NCBI GenBank assembly: GCA_021604505.1
Contig: BQJC01000001.1
Coordinates: 1,018,218 to 1,082,217 of the forward strand
Source: Nitrospinaceae bacterium
GTDB taxonomy: Bacteria > Nitrospinota > Nitrospinia > Nitrospinales > VA-1
Length of the DNA stretch: 64,000 bases
Direction: 5' to 3'
Numbering within the stretch: position 1 is the stretch's first letter; the number at the start of each line of letters is the position of its first letter. The notes under the pieces were generated by a model. The model worked only from the letters and a program-made list of their open reading frames with translations, did not search any database and had not been told where the DNA came from. This document shows positions 40,965 through 50,262 of this stretch, in pieces. Made by a program: the position numbers and the translations under genes.

Positions 40965-43502
40965 TCAACCCTGGCTGAGATCTTTTTTGAAACTTCCCAA
41001 ACGTCTTTGAAACTGTTTGGTCACGAAATCGGAATCTTCCGAATTGGAGATGATGTGAGGCGTTATAAACAACATCAATTCCGTTTTCTTGGTGGTGTCG
41101 ATGTCCGTACTGAACAGCTTTCCCAGATAAGGGATTTTCCTAAGGATCGGAATTCCTTCATTCGAGTCGACGGTGTCCGTCCGCATTAATCCACCCATAA
41201 TCAAGACTTGATTGTCTTTGAGGACGACCTCTGTGTTCAACAGCCGTGTGCTGAAAGAAGGTGAATTCCCGATCGTGGGCCCCAGACTGCTGATTTCCTG
41301 GCTCAGCTTCAGGTTCACGAAATTGTCGGAATTGATTTTAGGGATGATGTCCAGTTTGATGCCGACGCTTCGGTATTCAATGGTCGATTGGGTTACCGGG
41401 TTGGCCGCCCCCGCCGACGTGAGGGTCGTGCTTTGAATGGGAATTTCATCGGCGATGGAGATATTTGCGGTTTTATTGTCCGTCGTTACCAGTATCGGGT
41501 TGGCCAGGACATTGGCTTTGGAGTCGGACGCGAAGGCTTGCAACAATGTGATCAGTCGATTGGGATCGCTGACCAGAAAACTGCCTCCCGGCTGAAGAAT
41601 CGACGAGGTGGCGCCTCCGATTTGCGCTCCCAGGGTGCCGCCTCCGGGTGCCGGCGTTTGATTCACTCCACCCACAAAGGTGGTGCTTCCCTTATTCCCT
41701 TGCAGGGCCCACTCAAGGCCGGCGCGGGTCTCCGCATCCAGCGTCACATCGATGATCAAAACTTCGATGAGCACCTGTTGCGGAAACAGGTCCAGTTTTT
41801 TGATCAGTGCCAGAAGAGCCGGATAATTTCTCGGACTGGTACGAATGACCAGGGAGTTGGTGTCCGGATCGGGAATGATTATTATTTCGCCTTGAAAACT
41901 GTCTTCAATGCCTCCTTGAGTTTCGATGGAAACATTCTTCTTGGCGCCTGGCGCACCTTTTTTGTCTTTTTGATATTCTTTGACCTTTTTGAGTTTGGTT
42001 TGATCGTCGGTTGAGGGTCTTTTGGCCTTTCGGTCTTTTTCCGGGTCGTCTCCCTGTCCCTGGAAAATATCGTTTAAAAGAGCCGATAACGGCAACGCAT
42101 CACCGTTTTGAACGTAATAAACGAATGTGCTGGATTTTCCCTCGGAGATGGGTTGGTCCAGTTTATTAATCCAGAATTCGATGGAAGGAAGGGTTTTTTC
42201 AAATGCGTTGACCACCAGAATGGAATTCATCCGTTCCAATGAGAGAAAGTTCAATGAATTTCCCAGGGATTCGCTATAGCCCATGGATGAGAAGATTTCC
42301 ACAAGTTCCGCGACGACGGTTTCGGAGTCGGCGTTATTGAGCTTAAAGAGTTGAATGTCTGAAGACGCCAGCTTGTCAATGTCCAACGCGGCCACTACGC
42401 TCAGGATGCGTTTGACGTTAACCGCCATTTCGACCAGCATCATATTGTTTGTTTCGGGCATTTCGATGAATGTCGCGTTTTCAGAAAGCAGCGGCGTGAG
42501 GATTTTTTTCATCGACGCCATCGAAATGTATTTTAGAGGAATGATCTGAATGATCATCCGCTCGTGAGGGGGGATCAAACGATCGTTTCCGTAATAGATG
42601 TTCAACGGTTTTTTTCCCGCTTCCTTAGTGGGAAGAAAGCGGTAAAAGTTTCCACTCTTCAATACGGAAATGTTGTGTAAAGCGAGAATTTGTTCCAGCA
42701 CATGATACAAGTCCCGTACAGGAATCTCGTTGAAGGTTTGCAGGGTGACTTTGCCTTTTAAATTTCCCTCGATCAGGTAATCGATTTGCAGTAGTTCGCA
42801 AAAAGTGGTGATGACATCGTAAATTTCGGTGCCTTCAAAGTTCAGCGTGATGTGCTTGGCCTGGCGCAGACTTTTAGGAAGGCGGGGAGTTGGGTCAAAG
42901 GAGGTACGAAACCTTTCCTGGGATGTATTTTTTCTTGTCTGAATGACTTCCTTCGTAAAATCGGCAGGTATTGTATCCGTATGATCGGATGCTTTTTCTT
43001 CGATAATGGAAGAAAGCAGTGAGGACACGAAAAATTTTTCGTCCTGCTCATTTTGAATCAGGTACCAGGGTTCCTTTTTGCCTGGAGAGTTGTTGATCCT
43101 TAAAAGTCGGTAGGTTTGTCCCTTGGATGCGATCCCCACTTTTTTAAACTGCGGGCCGGGTCCCTGGCGCAGGGGAACATTATTGCCCGACACGCTGATC
43201 CATTTGGTGACGGGGTCTTTGGGAATTTTGCGGAGTTGATTTTTGTCAATGAGCTCGGGTTCGGATGTGCCAAAGGCCGGCGCATTTCTTTTGCGAATGT
43301 CCGACCCGGCCCTTATTTCAATGGAAGGGGTGTCCTTTTTGTTCCGCGGTCGAAAGTCCTTCGCTTTCTTTTCCGGCAAACGCATGGAATCGATGGGGTT
43401 TTCATTTCGATCCGCCTGGTTCAGGGCAGGTTTTCCCTGATGACTGCATGCAAAGACGAACCCTAGAAGAAAAATGAAAGATATTTTGAAAAGTCGGGTC
43501 AT
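40965..43502 (-). CDS. gspD: Type II secretion secretin GspD with SH3-like domain
   Basis: An 845-residue outer-membrane secretin, the exit pore of the T2SS. A lipobox-type signal ends at C19 (FVFAC). Residues 100-165 match a bacterial SH3 domain (VPLRQGPGPQFKKVGIASKGQTYRLL, WYLIQNEQDEKFFVSSLL), which is unusual in GspD. The periplasmic N0-N3 domains follow, then the secretin core with VLIEVLIIDVTL, SNANILANP-like KANVLANPILVT and the closing VPILRKIPYLGKLF-type segment (IPILRKIPYLGKLF). A charged insert (KRPSTDDQTKLKKVKEYQKD) lies before the N3 region. It is last in the gsp operon and overlaps gspM by 4 bases. Confidence 0.95.
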   Translation of the reverse strand: MTRLFKISFIFLLGFVFACSHQGKPALNQADRNENPIDSMRLPEKKAKDFRPRNKKDTPSIEIRAGSDIRKRNAPAFGTSEPELIDKNQLRKIPKDPVTKWISVSGNNVPLRQGPGPQFKKVGIASKGQTYRLLRINNSPGKKEPWYLIQNEQDEKFFVSSLLSSIIEEKASDHTDTIPADFTKEVIQTRKNTSQERFRTSFDPTPRLPKSLRQAKHITLNFEGTEIYDVITTFCELLQIDYLIEGNLKGKVTLQTFNEIPVRDLYHVLEQILALHNISVLKSGNFYRFLPTKEAGKKPLNIYYGNDRLIPPHERMIIQIIPLKYISMASMKKILTPLLSENATFIEMPETNNMMLVEMAVNVKRILSVVAALDIDKLASSDIQLFKLNNADSETVVAELVEIFSSMGYSESLGNSLNFLSLERMNSILVVNAFEKTLPSIEFWINKLDQPISEGKSSTFVYYVQNGDALPLSALLNDIFQGQGDDPEKDRKAKRPSTDDQTKLKKVKEYQKDKKGAPGAKKNVSIETQGGIEDSFQGEIIIIPDPDTNSLVIRTSPRNYPALLALIKKLDLFPQQVLIEVLIIDVTLDAETRAGLEWALQGNKGSTTFVGGVNQTPAPGGGTLGAQIGGATSSILQPGGSFLVSDPNRLITLLQAFASDSKANVLANPILVTTDNKTANISIADEIPIQSTTLTSAGAANPVTQSTIEYRSVGIKLDIIPKINSDNFVNLKLSQEISSLGPTIGNSPSFSTRLLNTEVVLKDNQVLIMGGLMRTDTVDSNEGIPILRKIPYLGKLFSTDIDTTKKTELMLFITPHIISNSEDSDFVTKQFQRRLGSFKKDLSQG

Positions 43503-44080
43503 ATCTTGGAGGCGCTCTCGGGTTTTAGTTCCTGAATGAATCCGTTGACCAGCAACCGGGTTTGCAATTCTTCAGGGTCTGATTTGTTCACTCTTCGGGT
43601 GACGATCTCCTCGATCACTAAAAACTTTGCGGAGTTTTCTATCCGGAAAATGAATTGGCTTAGATTCTTCAAATTGGAACGAAGCGTCATGCCGATGGGA
43701 ACCGCTGAAATTTCTTCAATCATCTTGGGCTTTTCAACCCGGACCCGTTCAATTCTGACTCCCGATTGCGCGGCAAAGCCATTGATCATTTTTTGCAGGC
43801 CGGCGGCGGCCATGCTGGGCTGTTTTTCAGTTAAAAACTTTTGCTTCAGAGTGATGCGAGTGCGTTTGTTCGCCTGGTTTTTGGCCTGGTAATAAGAGTT
43901 TTGATTTAAAATTGAATAATACTTTTGAATGAATTGGATCTTGTTTTGAATTTGCTGATCGACACTTTTTTGTTTGTCGTAAATCGGTTGAAAGACTGCA
44001 ACCGTCAACAGGTAAACTCCAACCGCGGCCCCGCCGACGATTAAAAAAATTCTATCCCTGGGAGTGATTTTCAGATTCAT
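43499..44080 (-). CDS. gspM: T2SS inner-membrane protein GspM/PilO-like
   Basis: A 193-residue bitopic inner-membrane protein. A short cytoplasmic N-terminus and a transmembrane helix (about 13-31, IFLIVGGAAVGVYLLTVAVF) lead into a coiled-coil stretch (KQKSVDQQIQNKIQFIQKYY) and a ferredoxin-like periplasmic domain. Position (between gspL and gspD), length and topology identify it as GspM; sequence similarity is low, as usual for this subunit. It would pair with GspL in the assembly platform. It overlaps gspL and gspD by 4 bases each. Confidence 0.8.
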   Translation of the reverse strand: MNLKITPRDRIFLIVGGAAVGVYLLTVAVFQPIYDKQKSVDQQIQNKIQFIQKYYSILNQNSYYQAKNQANKRTRITLKQKFLTEKQPSMAAAGLQKMINGFAAQSGVRIERVRVEKPKMIEEISAVPIGMTLRSNLKNLSQFIFRIENSAKFLVIEEIVTRRVNKSDPEELQTRLLVNGFIQELKPESASKI

Positions 44081-45555
44081 GGATTTGCCTGCACTTCCGT
44101 TTGTATGGTAAACCTCTCGCCTTCATTTTCATTGATGATGGTCCCTTTAAATTTCGTTCCCTTGAAGCGTGGAGAATTTTCAATGATCGGAACCAGTTTG
44201 GAGGCGGTTTTTGAAATGCCGCTGATTTCCATGGTATTTTTTGCAATTTTTATATGAGTCAGCCAGGTGTCCCTGGAAAGCGTTCTACTCAAGTCCGCCA
44301 GAGCCGGTAGCCTCGAAGGATAAGTCCGTTCAATGGAGTTGAATGTATCCACGAATCCGGCAAGGTAATCGTGCTCCTGGTCTATTTCCTGTAGCGATGT
44401 GACCTGTTGTTTTACCTCCAGCAATTGCTGATCCAGATTAGCAAGAGTAACATTTTGATAGATGATTTTGTTGACGAATAAACCGATCAAAAGAATAATG
44501 GCGGCGGCGGAGAGGCCAATCGTGAGTTTGATATTGGCTTTGCGTTTTTTAGGTTTCAGTTCGACGGGTAATAGATTGACCTCAATTTCGTTTCGTTTTA
44601 ATTCCCTCAGCCCCAGGCTCAGTGAAGTGGTTGTGTAGGCGCTCGATAAAATCTGGTTGGAATTGGTCTCTACGGCAGAAGGGATTGCGACACGGGTGGT
44701 GAAGACCTCCGTCTCTCGTTGCAATTGTTCGGCAAGGAACGGATTGTAAGGACCGCCCCCAAGCAGAAAAAGAGTTTCCACCGACTGGGCATCGTCGATA
44801 TGGCGGCACGATTCCAGGGCATTTTGCAGTTCCTCGACGATAACTTTTGCCAGACCCTTCGAAATGGATTCGTAATAGGAGCCGTCGAGATTGTTTTCAA
44901 AAAACCCATGCATGAAGTCTGGGTCGTTGAGGGGCACATTTTTGGAAAAATCAATGTGACGGTTTGTCAAAAGGGACATTTCAATGCCTTGCGGCCCGAC
45001 GTCAATCACTGCGGAAAGGGGCGGCATCTCGGTGGACTGCGAAAATACCAGATTGGCATTGGCAAATGTGGGCACGTCGACAATGGTGGGTTTCAGATTC
45101 AGGCGGCCCAGCATTTCCAGATAATAATCGACATGGTCCTTCTTCACCGCCGCGGATATGACATGATATAAATTGTCCCTTTTCCGGGTAAAGCAGGGTG
45201 CGAAATAAAAATTATCTATATTGGAAGAAAAATGCCGTTCCAGTTCGAATTCGATCATGGAATGCGCGGTTTTTAAGTCAGGGGCCGGGAGTTCAAAGGA
45301 CTCAAAACTGTAATGCGCTCTTGGCAGACTGACCACCAGGTTTTGCGGCCAGATATCATTTTGAATCAGGAACTGGTTGATCGTATCAAGGAAACCTCTT
45401 TCCGCTTTTTCGTCCCCTGGGGACAGTAATGGGGTTTGAAAAAATTCGCAATCGATGACCTGAAAGGTTCGCAGCGTTTTCCCCAGAAGGGTGATCGCAA
45501 CCGATTCTTCCCGGATGTCGAGGCCCAGTGATTTTTCCAGATAGACAGTTTTCAT
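44077..45555 (-). CDS. gspL: T2SS assembly platform protein GspL (PilM-PilN fusion type)
   Basis: A 492-residue protein. Residues 1-330 have the actin-like PilM/GspL cytoplasmic fold (SLGLDIREESVAITLL, AVIDVGPQGIEMSLL, LFLLGGGPYNPFLAEQL). A transmembrane helix (about 350-370, LTIGLSAAAIILLIGLFV) leads to a coiled coil and a PilN-like periplasmic domain with WLTHIKIAKNTMEISG. This combination is that of GspL, which binds GspE and GspM. It overlaps gspK and gspM by 4 bases. Confidence 0.88.
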   Translation of the reverse strand: MKTVYLEKSLGLDIREESVAITLLGKTLRTFQVIDCEFFQTPLLSPGDEKAERGFLDTINQFLIQNDIWPQNLVVSLPRAHYSFESFELPAPDLKTAHSMIEFELERHFSSNIDNFYFAPCFTRKRDNLYHVISAAVKKDHVDYYLEMLGRLNLKPTIVDVPTFANANLVFSQSTEMPPLSAVIDVGPQGIEMSLLTNRHIDFSKNVPLNDPDFMHGFFENNLDGSYYESISKGLAKVIVEELQNALESCRHIDDAQSVETLFLLGGGPYNPFLAEQLQRETEVFTTRVAIPSAVETNSNQILSSAYTTTSLSLGLRELKRNEIEVNLLPVELKPKKRKANIKLTIGLSAAAIILLIGLFVNKIIYQNVTLANLDQQLLEVKQQVTSLQEIDQEHDYLAGFVDTFNSIERTYPSRLPALADLSRTLSRDTWLTHIKIAKNTMEISGISKTASKLVPIIENSPRFKGTKFKGTIINENEGERFTIQTEVQANP

Positions 45556-46634
45556 GGGTCGATGAGATTATCGTTCCAGTAATGCGTCAGTAAGCCTGTG
45601 TTCGCAGCTCCCTGTGGTTTTTCCATGACGGCAGAAATCGTGTGCCGGGTCTTGTTTTCACCAAAACTTCCTGTCGACTTAACGCGAAAATGAGTGGACG
45701 TGGTTTCGTTGTAATATCCTTTTTCACCTTTCAGCCGTAAAATTTCTGCGATTTCGTTTTCTCCAAACAGGATGGACAGCACCTCGGGACTGGCGGTGTT
45801 GGGGTTGACAGGGGTTGCGTTATATACAGTAAAGATTTGGTCCAGACCGACACGAATTTTTGTTTCTTCATCTCCTTCGGAAGATCCAAAAAAGATTTCC
45901 TTTGTCATTCCGCGAACTTTGAGCAACTCCTCCAGTGCTTCAACCTTTCCGTTTTTCGCATGATAGGGTGGGTTCTGTTGCTGGTAGTATTCGTTTTCCG
46001 CTCCATTGATGCGGTGATTGGAGTCTTCGTCAATCCAGTCAAGGATTGAGTCTGCAATTATATCCCTTTCTTCTCCCACTTCAATGCCTGAAAACTCCAA
46101 GGCCTTGATTAATATTCCACGGCTCGCGGTATTGATAGAAATTTTGCTGTTTTCGTCGGTGATGGAGTAGGAGATGGTTCCATTTCCAAGCGGAATGTCC
46201 TTGCGTTCGACGATTTCATATTCCTTTTGATCTTGTTCTTCCGTGCCGGTCGTTTGTTTTTGAGCGTCGGGGTCATTGATTTCAAATTTTTTTATCTCGA
46301 ACTTTTGAATTTCAAGTTCTTTTATTTTAGCGCCTTTGGTTTTAGAATCTTTTTGTTCCGAATCTGTTTTCGAGACCAGGGGGGGTCCGGAAATCCAGCC
46401 ATGATCGGGATGAATCGAATGAAAGCGGGCAGGCTTTAAAAACTCGGTCATTGCCAACGCTATCCCGGCTTTCGCCAGGTAATAGCTTTCAATGTCTTCC
46501 TTGAGATTGCGCGTGGTGTTCACTTCCATTTTCATGGAAAACGCGAACTCCGTAGCCAGAGCCATTAAAAGCACCAACACCCACAGGACCACCATCATCG
46601 CGATTCCATTTTGATTCTTATCAGGTCTTTTCAT
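45552..46634 (-). CDS. gspK: T2SS minor pseudopilin GspK
   Basis: A 360-residue minor pseudopilin, the large tip subunit of the T2SS pseudopilus. The N-terminus NGIAMMVVLWVLVLLMALATEFAF has the GspK-type Gly-Ile-Ala cleavage region, lacking the Glu+5 of other pseudopilins, as is typical. A low-complexity insert (about 85-130) is rich in Lys, Glu, Ile and Phe. ISINTASRGILIKALEF and the helix-hairpin-like NPNTASPEVLSIL match the family. It overlaps gspJ by 14 bases and gspL by 4. Confidence 0.9.
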   Translation of the reverse strand: MKRPDKNQNGIAMMVVLWVLVLLMALATEFAFSMKMEVNTTRNLKEDIESYYLAKAGIALAMTEFLKPARFHSIHPDHGWISGPPLVSKTDSEQKDSKTKGAKIKELEIQKFEIKKFEINDPDAQKQTTGTEEQDQKEYEIVERKDIPLGNGTISYSITDENSKISINTASRGILIKALEFSGIEVGEERDIIADSILDWIDEDSNHRINGAENEYYQQQNPPYHAKNGKVEALEELLKVRGMTKEIFFGSSEGDEETKIRVGLDQIFTVYNATPVNPNTASPEVLSILFGENEIAEILRLKGEKGYYNETTSTHFRVKSTGSFGENKTRHTISAVMEKPQGAANTGLLTHYWNDNLIDP

Positions 46635-47484
46635 TTCCGACCTCCTTTTCCTTCCCCTCAGGCAGTTTGAATTCCATCCCCGAATGCAGAAGCAAATGCA
46701 GGGGCGGCGAAGAAATCAGTTTGGGTTCCTCTTTTTTCCCTGATTCCGCCGGCTCAAGAAGTCCAAGGGAGATTTCCACTCCTTTCGGCAGAGTCGGGGA
46801 GGAATCTTTTTCCAGAGGGTTCCCTTTGTCGTAGAAATCTGGGTTGCCGGAGTTTAACGTCCGGTTAAAATTGATTTCGTCGACCCACTCCCCGGTGTAG
46901 CTTAGAGCGTCTTTTGTGGAACCCGGAACTTTTTGCGGTTCTTTTTCCATTTGGTAATAGCGGAATTTTAAATACGAAACATTTTTAGCGAGCAGGAAGT
47001 ACTGACCTTCATCCTCTTTTGCGCTGGAATCCGAGAAAATGTCCCCGTCGGAGATATCCCTTTCCATCAGGATGATTCCTGTTTCGTTCGTTTCAGGGTG
47101 TCTGCCCAGATAAAATTTCACTTCATGGGCCCAAACAAATTCATCCGGGGATGAAATGGGAGTGGCGAATGTCACAAAACGAATGGAATCCTTTTTTCCT
47201 TCGAAAGCCAGAATGCGCTTTGTTTGGGCGGCTGTTTTCAGGGTCAACCTTTCTTCTGCAGGGGGCACAAAAACCGGATAGCTGGACTTAATCTTCTCCG
47301 AGAGATGTTCGCCGATGATTCTGAGCCGCTGAAAGGTTTCCGCCCTTTTGGTTCCCGTTTCCTGGGTTGCGATGCCCAGGCGAATGGCGCCGAGCGAGAT
47401 CCCGACGATGAACCCGACGATGACCAGTGACAGGATCAACTCCAGAAGGGTGAATCCATGCGCGTTGTTGACAGGTCGTATCAT
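46621..47484 (-). CDS. gspJ: T2SS minor pseudopilin GspJ
   Basis: A 287-residue minor pseudopilin. With the start at 47484 the short leader MIRPVNNAHG precedes FTLLELILSLVIVGFIVG, containing the Glu+5 of type IV pilin-like proteins. The start at 47550 would add 22 residues and overlap gspI, so it is not used. The mature part includes an FQRLRIIGEHLSEKIK segment and a Pro/Lys/Glu-rich C-terminus. It begins 4 bases after the end of gspI and sits before gspK. Confidence 0.85.
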   Translation of the reverse strand: MIRPVNNAHGFTLLELILSLVIVGFIVGISLGAIRLGIATQETGTKRAETFQRLRIIGEHLSEKIKSSYPVFVPPAEERLTLKTAAQTKRILAFEGKKDSIRFVTFATPISSPDEFVWAHEVKFYLGRHPETNETGIILMERDISDGDIFSDSSAKEDEGQYFLLAKNVSYLKFRYYQMEKEPQKVPGSTKDALSYTGEWVDEINFNRTLNSGNPDFYDKGNPLEKDSSPTLPKGVEISLGLLEPAESGKKEEPKLISSPPLHLLLHSGMEFKLPEGKEKEVGNEKT

Positions 47485-47488
47485 GAGA

Positions 47489-48130
47489 TCAGAATCCGGA
47501 AATGTTGTTCGAAGAACCCGATCCGCTGATCCTGCTGGTTCCCGATCCACTTATCTGGTTTCCCGGAGAACTGGGTGAAGACCCTGGGTCAGAAGTTTGC
47601 GGGGAATCCTGTGCCGGAGATTCCGTCGGACTTTGCTGTGCCTGGGCATTGATTCCACCGCTGAAAATCTTTGCCAGCAGGGAGTCCGATGCCGGGGAGG
47701 TCGAGCCGTCGAGTTTCAAGGTGACAAGTTCTACATTTCGCTGTTTTTCATTTTCTCCCCAGAAGACTTTTAAAATAACCTTGGACAGGTTGATGTTTTC
47801 GTCCTCATCGTTCAACGGCGACTCAAAAGGTTCGATATTCATCGACCACTGAAAATTATCTTCGTCTTTAAAAGTCCCCGAGAGGGTTTCCGTCTCATAG
47901 TTCATCATTTCCATTTCGCTGAGTTTTGAGTTGGCCAGCCGCACCGCCCGCATGTACTCGTCGGACATCCCAACCGACCGGATGCTGGTCGAGAACAGAT
48001 TGAGTACGGTGATGTAGCCCATCGCCATGATGGCAAGGGCGACGATCACTTCAAGAAGGGAAAACCCGTGGTCATTGAGTTTCCTGCTCGATGCGGGAAC
48101 TTCCTGTAATGGGGTCGATGGTGATTTCAT
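47489..48130 (-). CDS. gspI: T2SS minor pseudopilin GspI with Ser/Gly-rich tail
   Basis: A 213-residue minor pseudopilin. The leader ends in HG before FSLLEVIVALAIMAMGY, with Glu+5. The core ends near residue 145. The last 60 residues are a low-complexity tail rich in Ser, Gly, Pro and Gln (ending ISGSGSSNNISGF), unusual for GspI. The only Met start lies 59 bases inside gspH, so the two genes overlap substantially. Confidence 0.85.
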   Translation of the reverse strand: MKSPSTPLQEVPASSRKLNDHGFSLLEVIVALAIMAMGYITVLNLFSTSIRSVGMSDEYMRAVRLANSKLSEMEMMNYETETLSGTFKDEDNFQWSMNIEPFESPLNDEDENINLSKVILKVFWGENEKQRNVELVTLKLDGSTSPASDSLLAKIFSGGINAQAQQSPTESPAQDSPQTSDPGSSPSSPGNQISGSGTSRISGSGSSNNISGF

Positions 48131-48572
48131 AAGCTGAGTCGGATTTTCCCGGAGACACCTTTTCTATTCGGATGGCGCCTCCGCTGGAATTTCCTCTAGG
48201 GTAAAAATGGATCGTGAATGTTCCCTTATCAACCGTTTTTTCCTTATTCGTCATGTGGGACATGGAGAATCCGGGGTCAAGCGTTTTACGGATTGGAGAT
48301 GTATTGGTCTTCTTATTGCTTATCCAGTATTTTTTGCTTGCGATGTCTGCATTAAAGGTCGTTACGGTTTTGCGCGTGATGGCCTCGCTCCTGGCATATC
48401 GCAAAGCAGATTGAACTTCGCGGGTTTCGGACTGATGCTTGACACGGTCCAGAGTGGACATCACGAACGGCGTGGTCAAGCCCGCGATCAGGCCGATGAA
48501 AACAAGAACCAGTATTATTTCCAGCAGGGTGAAACCGCGAGTGTTTTGCAACACCCCCGGTTTTTTATTCAA
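48072..48572 (-). CDS. gspH: T2SS minor pseudopilin GspH
   Basis: A minor pseudopilin of about 166 residues. The prepilin signature RGFTLLEIILVLVFIGLIAG is unambiguous. No ATG lies between this signature and the end of gspG; the nearest ATG codons (48635-48689) would overlap gspG by 70-124 bases. A TTG at 48572 gives a short basic leader (residues NKKPGVLQNTRG) and an 8-base overlap, so it is chosen, with a GTG at 48554 as an alternative. The family position between gspG and gspI supports the call. Confidence 0.8.
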   Translation of the reverse strand: MNKKPGVLQNTRGFTLLEIILVLVFIGLIAGLTTPFVMSTLDRVKHQSETREVQSALRYARSEAITRKTVTTFNADIASKKYWISNKKTNTSPIRKTLDPGFSMSHMTNKEKTVDKGTFTIHFYPRGNSSGGAIRIEKVSPGKSDSAYEITIDPITGSSRIEQETQ

Positions 48573-48984
48573 AGTTTTCCCAACTGACGATGTCCTTGTT
48601 ATTTTTTTCTCCGCCTTCGGCTTTGTCGGCGCCATAGGAAACCAGATCGTATTCGCCATGCTGTCCCGGTGAAGTGTAGACGTATTCATTGCCCCAGGGA
48701 TCTTTTGGCACCTTCTTTTTGAGATAGGTTTTTATAGCCGCCAACCCCTCATCCGTGGTCGGGTACTTATGATTTTCCAGCCGGTATAAATCGAGAGCCT
48801 GACCCAGCAGTTCGATTTGCGCCTGGGCATCCTGTTGCCGGGCTTTATCGGCCTGGCCAAAAAACTTGGGCGCAACTAAAGCCGCTAAAAGGGCTATGAT
48901 CACCATGACCACCATGAGTTCGATCAGAGTAAAACCTTTCGCGTTACGAAAAACATTTGGGTTGAATGAGGGTTTTTTATTCAT
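48565..48984 (-). CDS. gspG: T2SS major pseudopilin GspG
   Basis: A 139-residue major pseudopilin. Leader MNKKPSFNPNVFRNAKG, then FTLIELMVVMVIIALLAALVAPKFFGQ with Glu+5. The C-terminal half is strongly conserved: LDLYRLENHKYPTTDEGL, VPKDPWGNEYVY and YDLVSYGADKAEGG, including the calcium-loop region. A prepilin peptidase (GspO/PilD) must be supplied from outside the window. Confidence 0.95.
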   Translation of the reverse strand: MNKKPSFNPNVFRNAKGFTLIELMVVMVIIALLAALVAPKFFGQADKARQQDAQAQIELLGQALDLYRLENHKYPTTDEGLAAIKTYLKKKVPKDPWGNEYVYTSPGQHGEYDLVSYGADKAEGGEKNNKDIVSWENFE

Positions 48985-49019
48985 CTATATCCCTTAAAGC
49001 TTAGGGTTTAACAGTTTGG

Positions 49020-50246
49020 TTAGAATGCAATTTCATTGACGCTGAAAATTGCCATCAACATGGATATGACAATGAAACCGATGATCACTGCCATCAGCAA
49101 GATCATCATGGGTTCGATCAAAGAGATGATTTGCTTGAGAGCCGTTTCCACTTCCCGATCGTAGGTCTCGGAAACTTTAGCCAGCATTTCGTCTAAATTT
49201 CCCGATGTTTCGCCCACCGTGATCATATGCACGGCCATGGCTGGAAAGACCCCGGACTGCTCAAGCGAACCGGACAACCCTTTCCCATTCTTTAAGCTGG
49301 TCAAGAGAGGGTTCATGGCCGCTACGATGACGCTGTTACTCAGTATGGATTTTACGATTCCCAAAGCATGCAGGACGGGAACTCCGCTTCTCAGTAATGT
49401 GGACAGGGTCAGGCTGAATCGTGAGACTTCAATTTTTCGGACCAGAGCCCCGAACAGCGGCAGCCTGAGTATCAAGGAGTCCCACTGGAATTTACCGCCT
49501 TCTGTTTTTACATAATAAAAGAAACCTGCCGCGGCCATTATAGAAAGGATCGTTATCAGCCACCAGTAACTCTGCACTCCAGAGCTTAAGCCCAGCATGA
49601 TTTTAGTGGGTAAAGGCAGAGCGGTTCCCATGTCGTCAAAAATTTTCGAGAATCTGGGAATGACCACGGTGATCAAAAGGACCACCGCCGACCCACCAAC
49701 AATCGTTAAAACCGCCGGGTAAACCATGGCCGAACGGATGTTATTTTTCAGATTTTCCGATTTTTCCATGTATTGCGCTAAGCGATCCAGGCAGGATGTC
49801 AGGACGCCGCCTTCTTCTCCGGCGCGGACCATATTCACATACAATTTTGAAAACGCCTGCGGATGTTCCGACAAAGCTTCGGCGAAAGACCCTCCGCTAT
49901 GCACCCGTTTTTGAACCGCGGACAATATCAGCCGGACCTTGGGGTTTTCCGTCAATTTGGCAAGGCTCGACAAACTGCTGTCCAGAGTGATTCCGGAGCC
50001 CACCAGTGTGGACAACTGCTGGGTCAGGGCGAGAACCTCTTTTTGCGAAATTTTGTTAAAAAAGTCGGCGCCGGGAAGGCTGATTTCCCTGGAACCGAAT
50101 TTTCTGGTTTTGGCTTCTGAAACCTGAACCGGGAAATAGTTTAGTTTCTGGATCAGTTTGACCGCGACCTGATAATCGGGGGCGTCGATGTTTCCTTCAA
50201 CGAATTTCCCTTTTTGATCAGTTGCTTTGTAAGAATAGACAGCCAT
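49020..50246 (-). CDS. gspF: T2SS inner-membrane platform protein GspF
   Basis: A 408-residue polytopic protein with two homologous GspF/PilC halves. The N-terminus MAVYSYKATDQKGKFVEGNID is characteristic, the central helices lie at about 170-195 and 215-240, and the last helix pair is near residues 375-400 (PMMILLMAVIIGFIVISML). The segment MVRAGEEGGVL and its counterpart MITVGETSGNL mark the two repeats. It anchors the GspE ATPase in the inner membrane. It starts 17 bases after gspE. Confidence 0.95.
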   Translation of the reverse strand: MAVYSYKATDQKGKFVEGNIDAPDYQVAVKLIQKLNYFPVQVSEAKTRKFGSREISLPGADFFNKISQKEVLALTQQLSTLVGSGITLDSSLSSLAKLTENPKVRLILSAVQKRVHSGGSFAEALSEHPQAFSKLYVNMVRAGEEGGVLTSCLDRLAQYMEKSENLKNNIRSAMVYPAVLTIVGGSAVVLLITVVIPRFSKIFDDMGTALPLPTKIMLGLSSGVQSYWWLITILSIMAAAGFFYYVKTEGGKFQWDSLILRLPLFGALVRKIEVSRFSLTLSTLLRSGVPVLHALGIVKSILSNSVIVAAMNPLLTSLKNGKGLSGSLEQSGVFPAMAVHMITVGETSGNLDEMLAKVSETYDREVETALKQIISLIEPMMILLMAVIIGFIVISMLMAIFSVNEIAF

Positions 50247-50262
50247 AACTACTTTTAATCCC

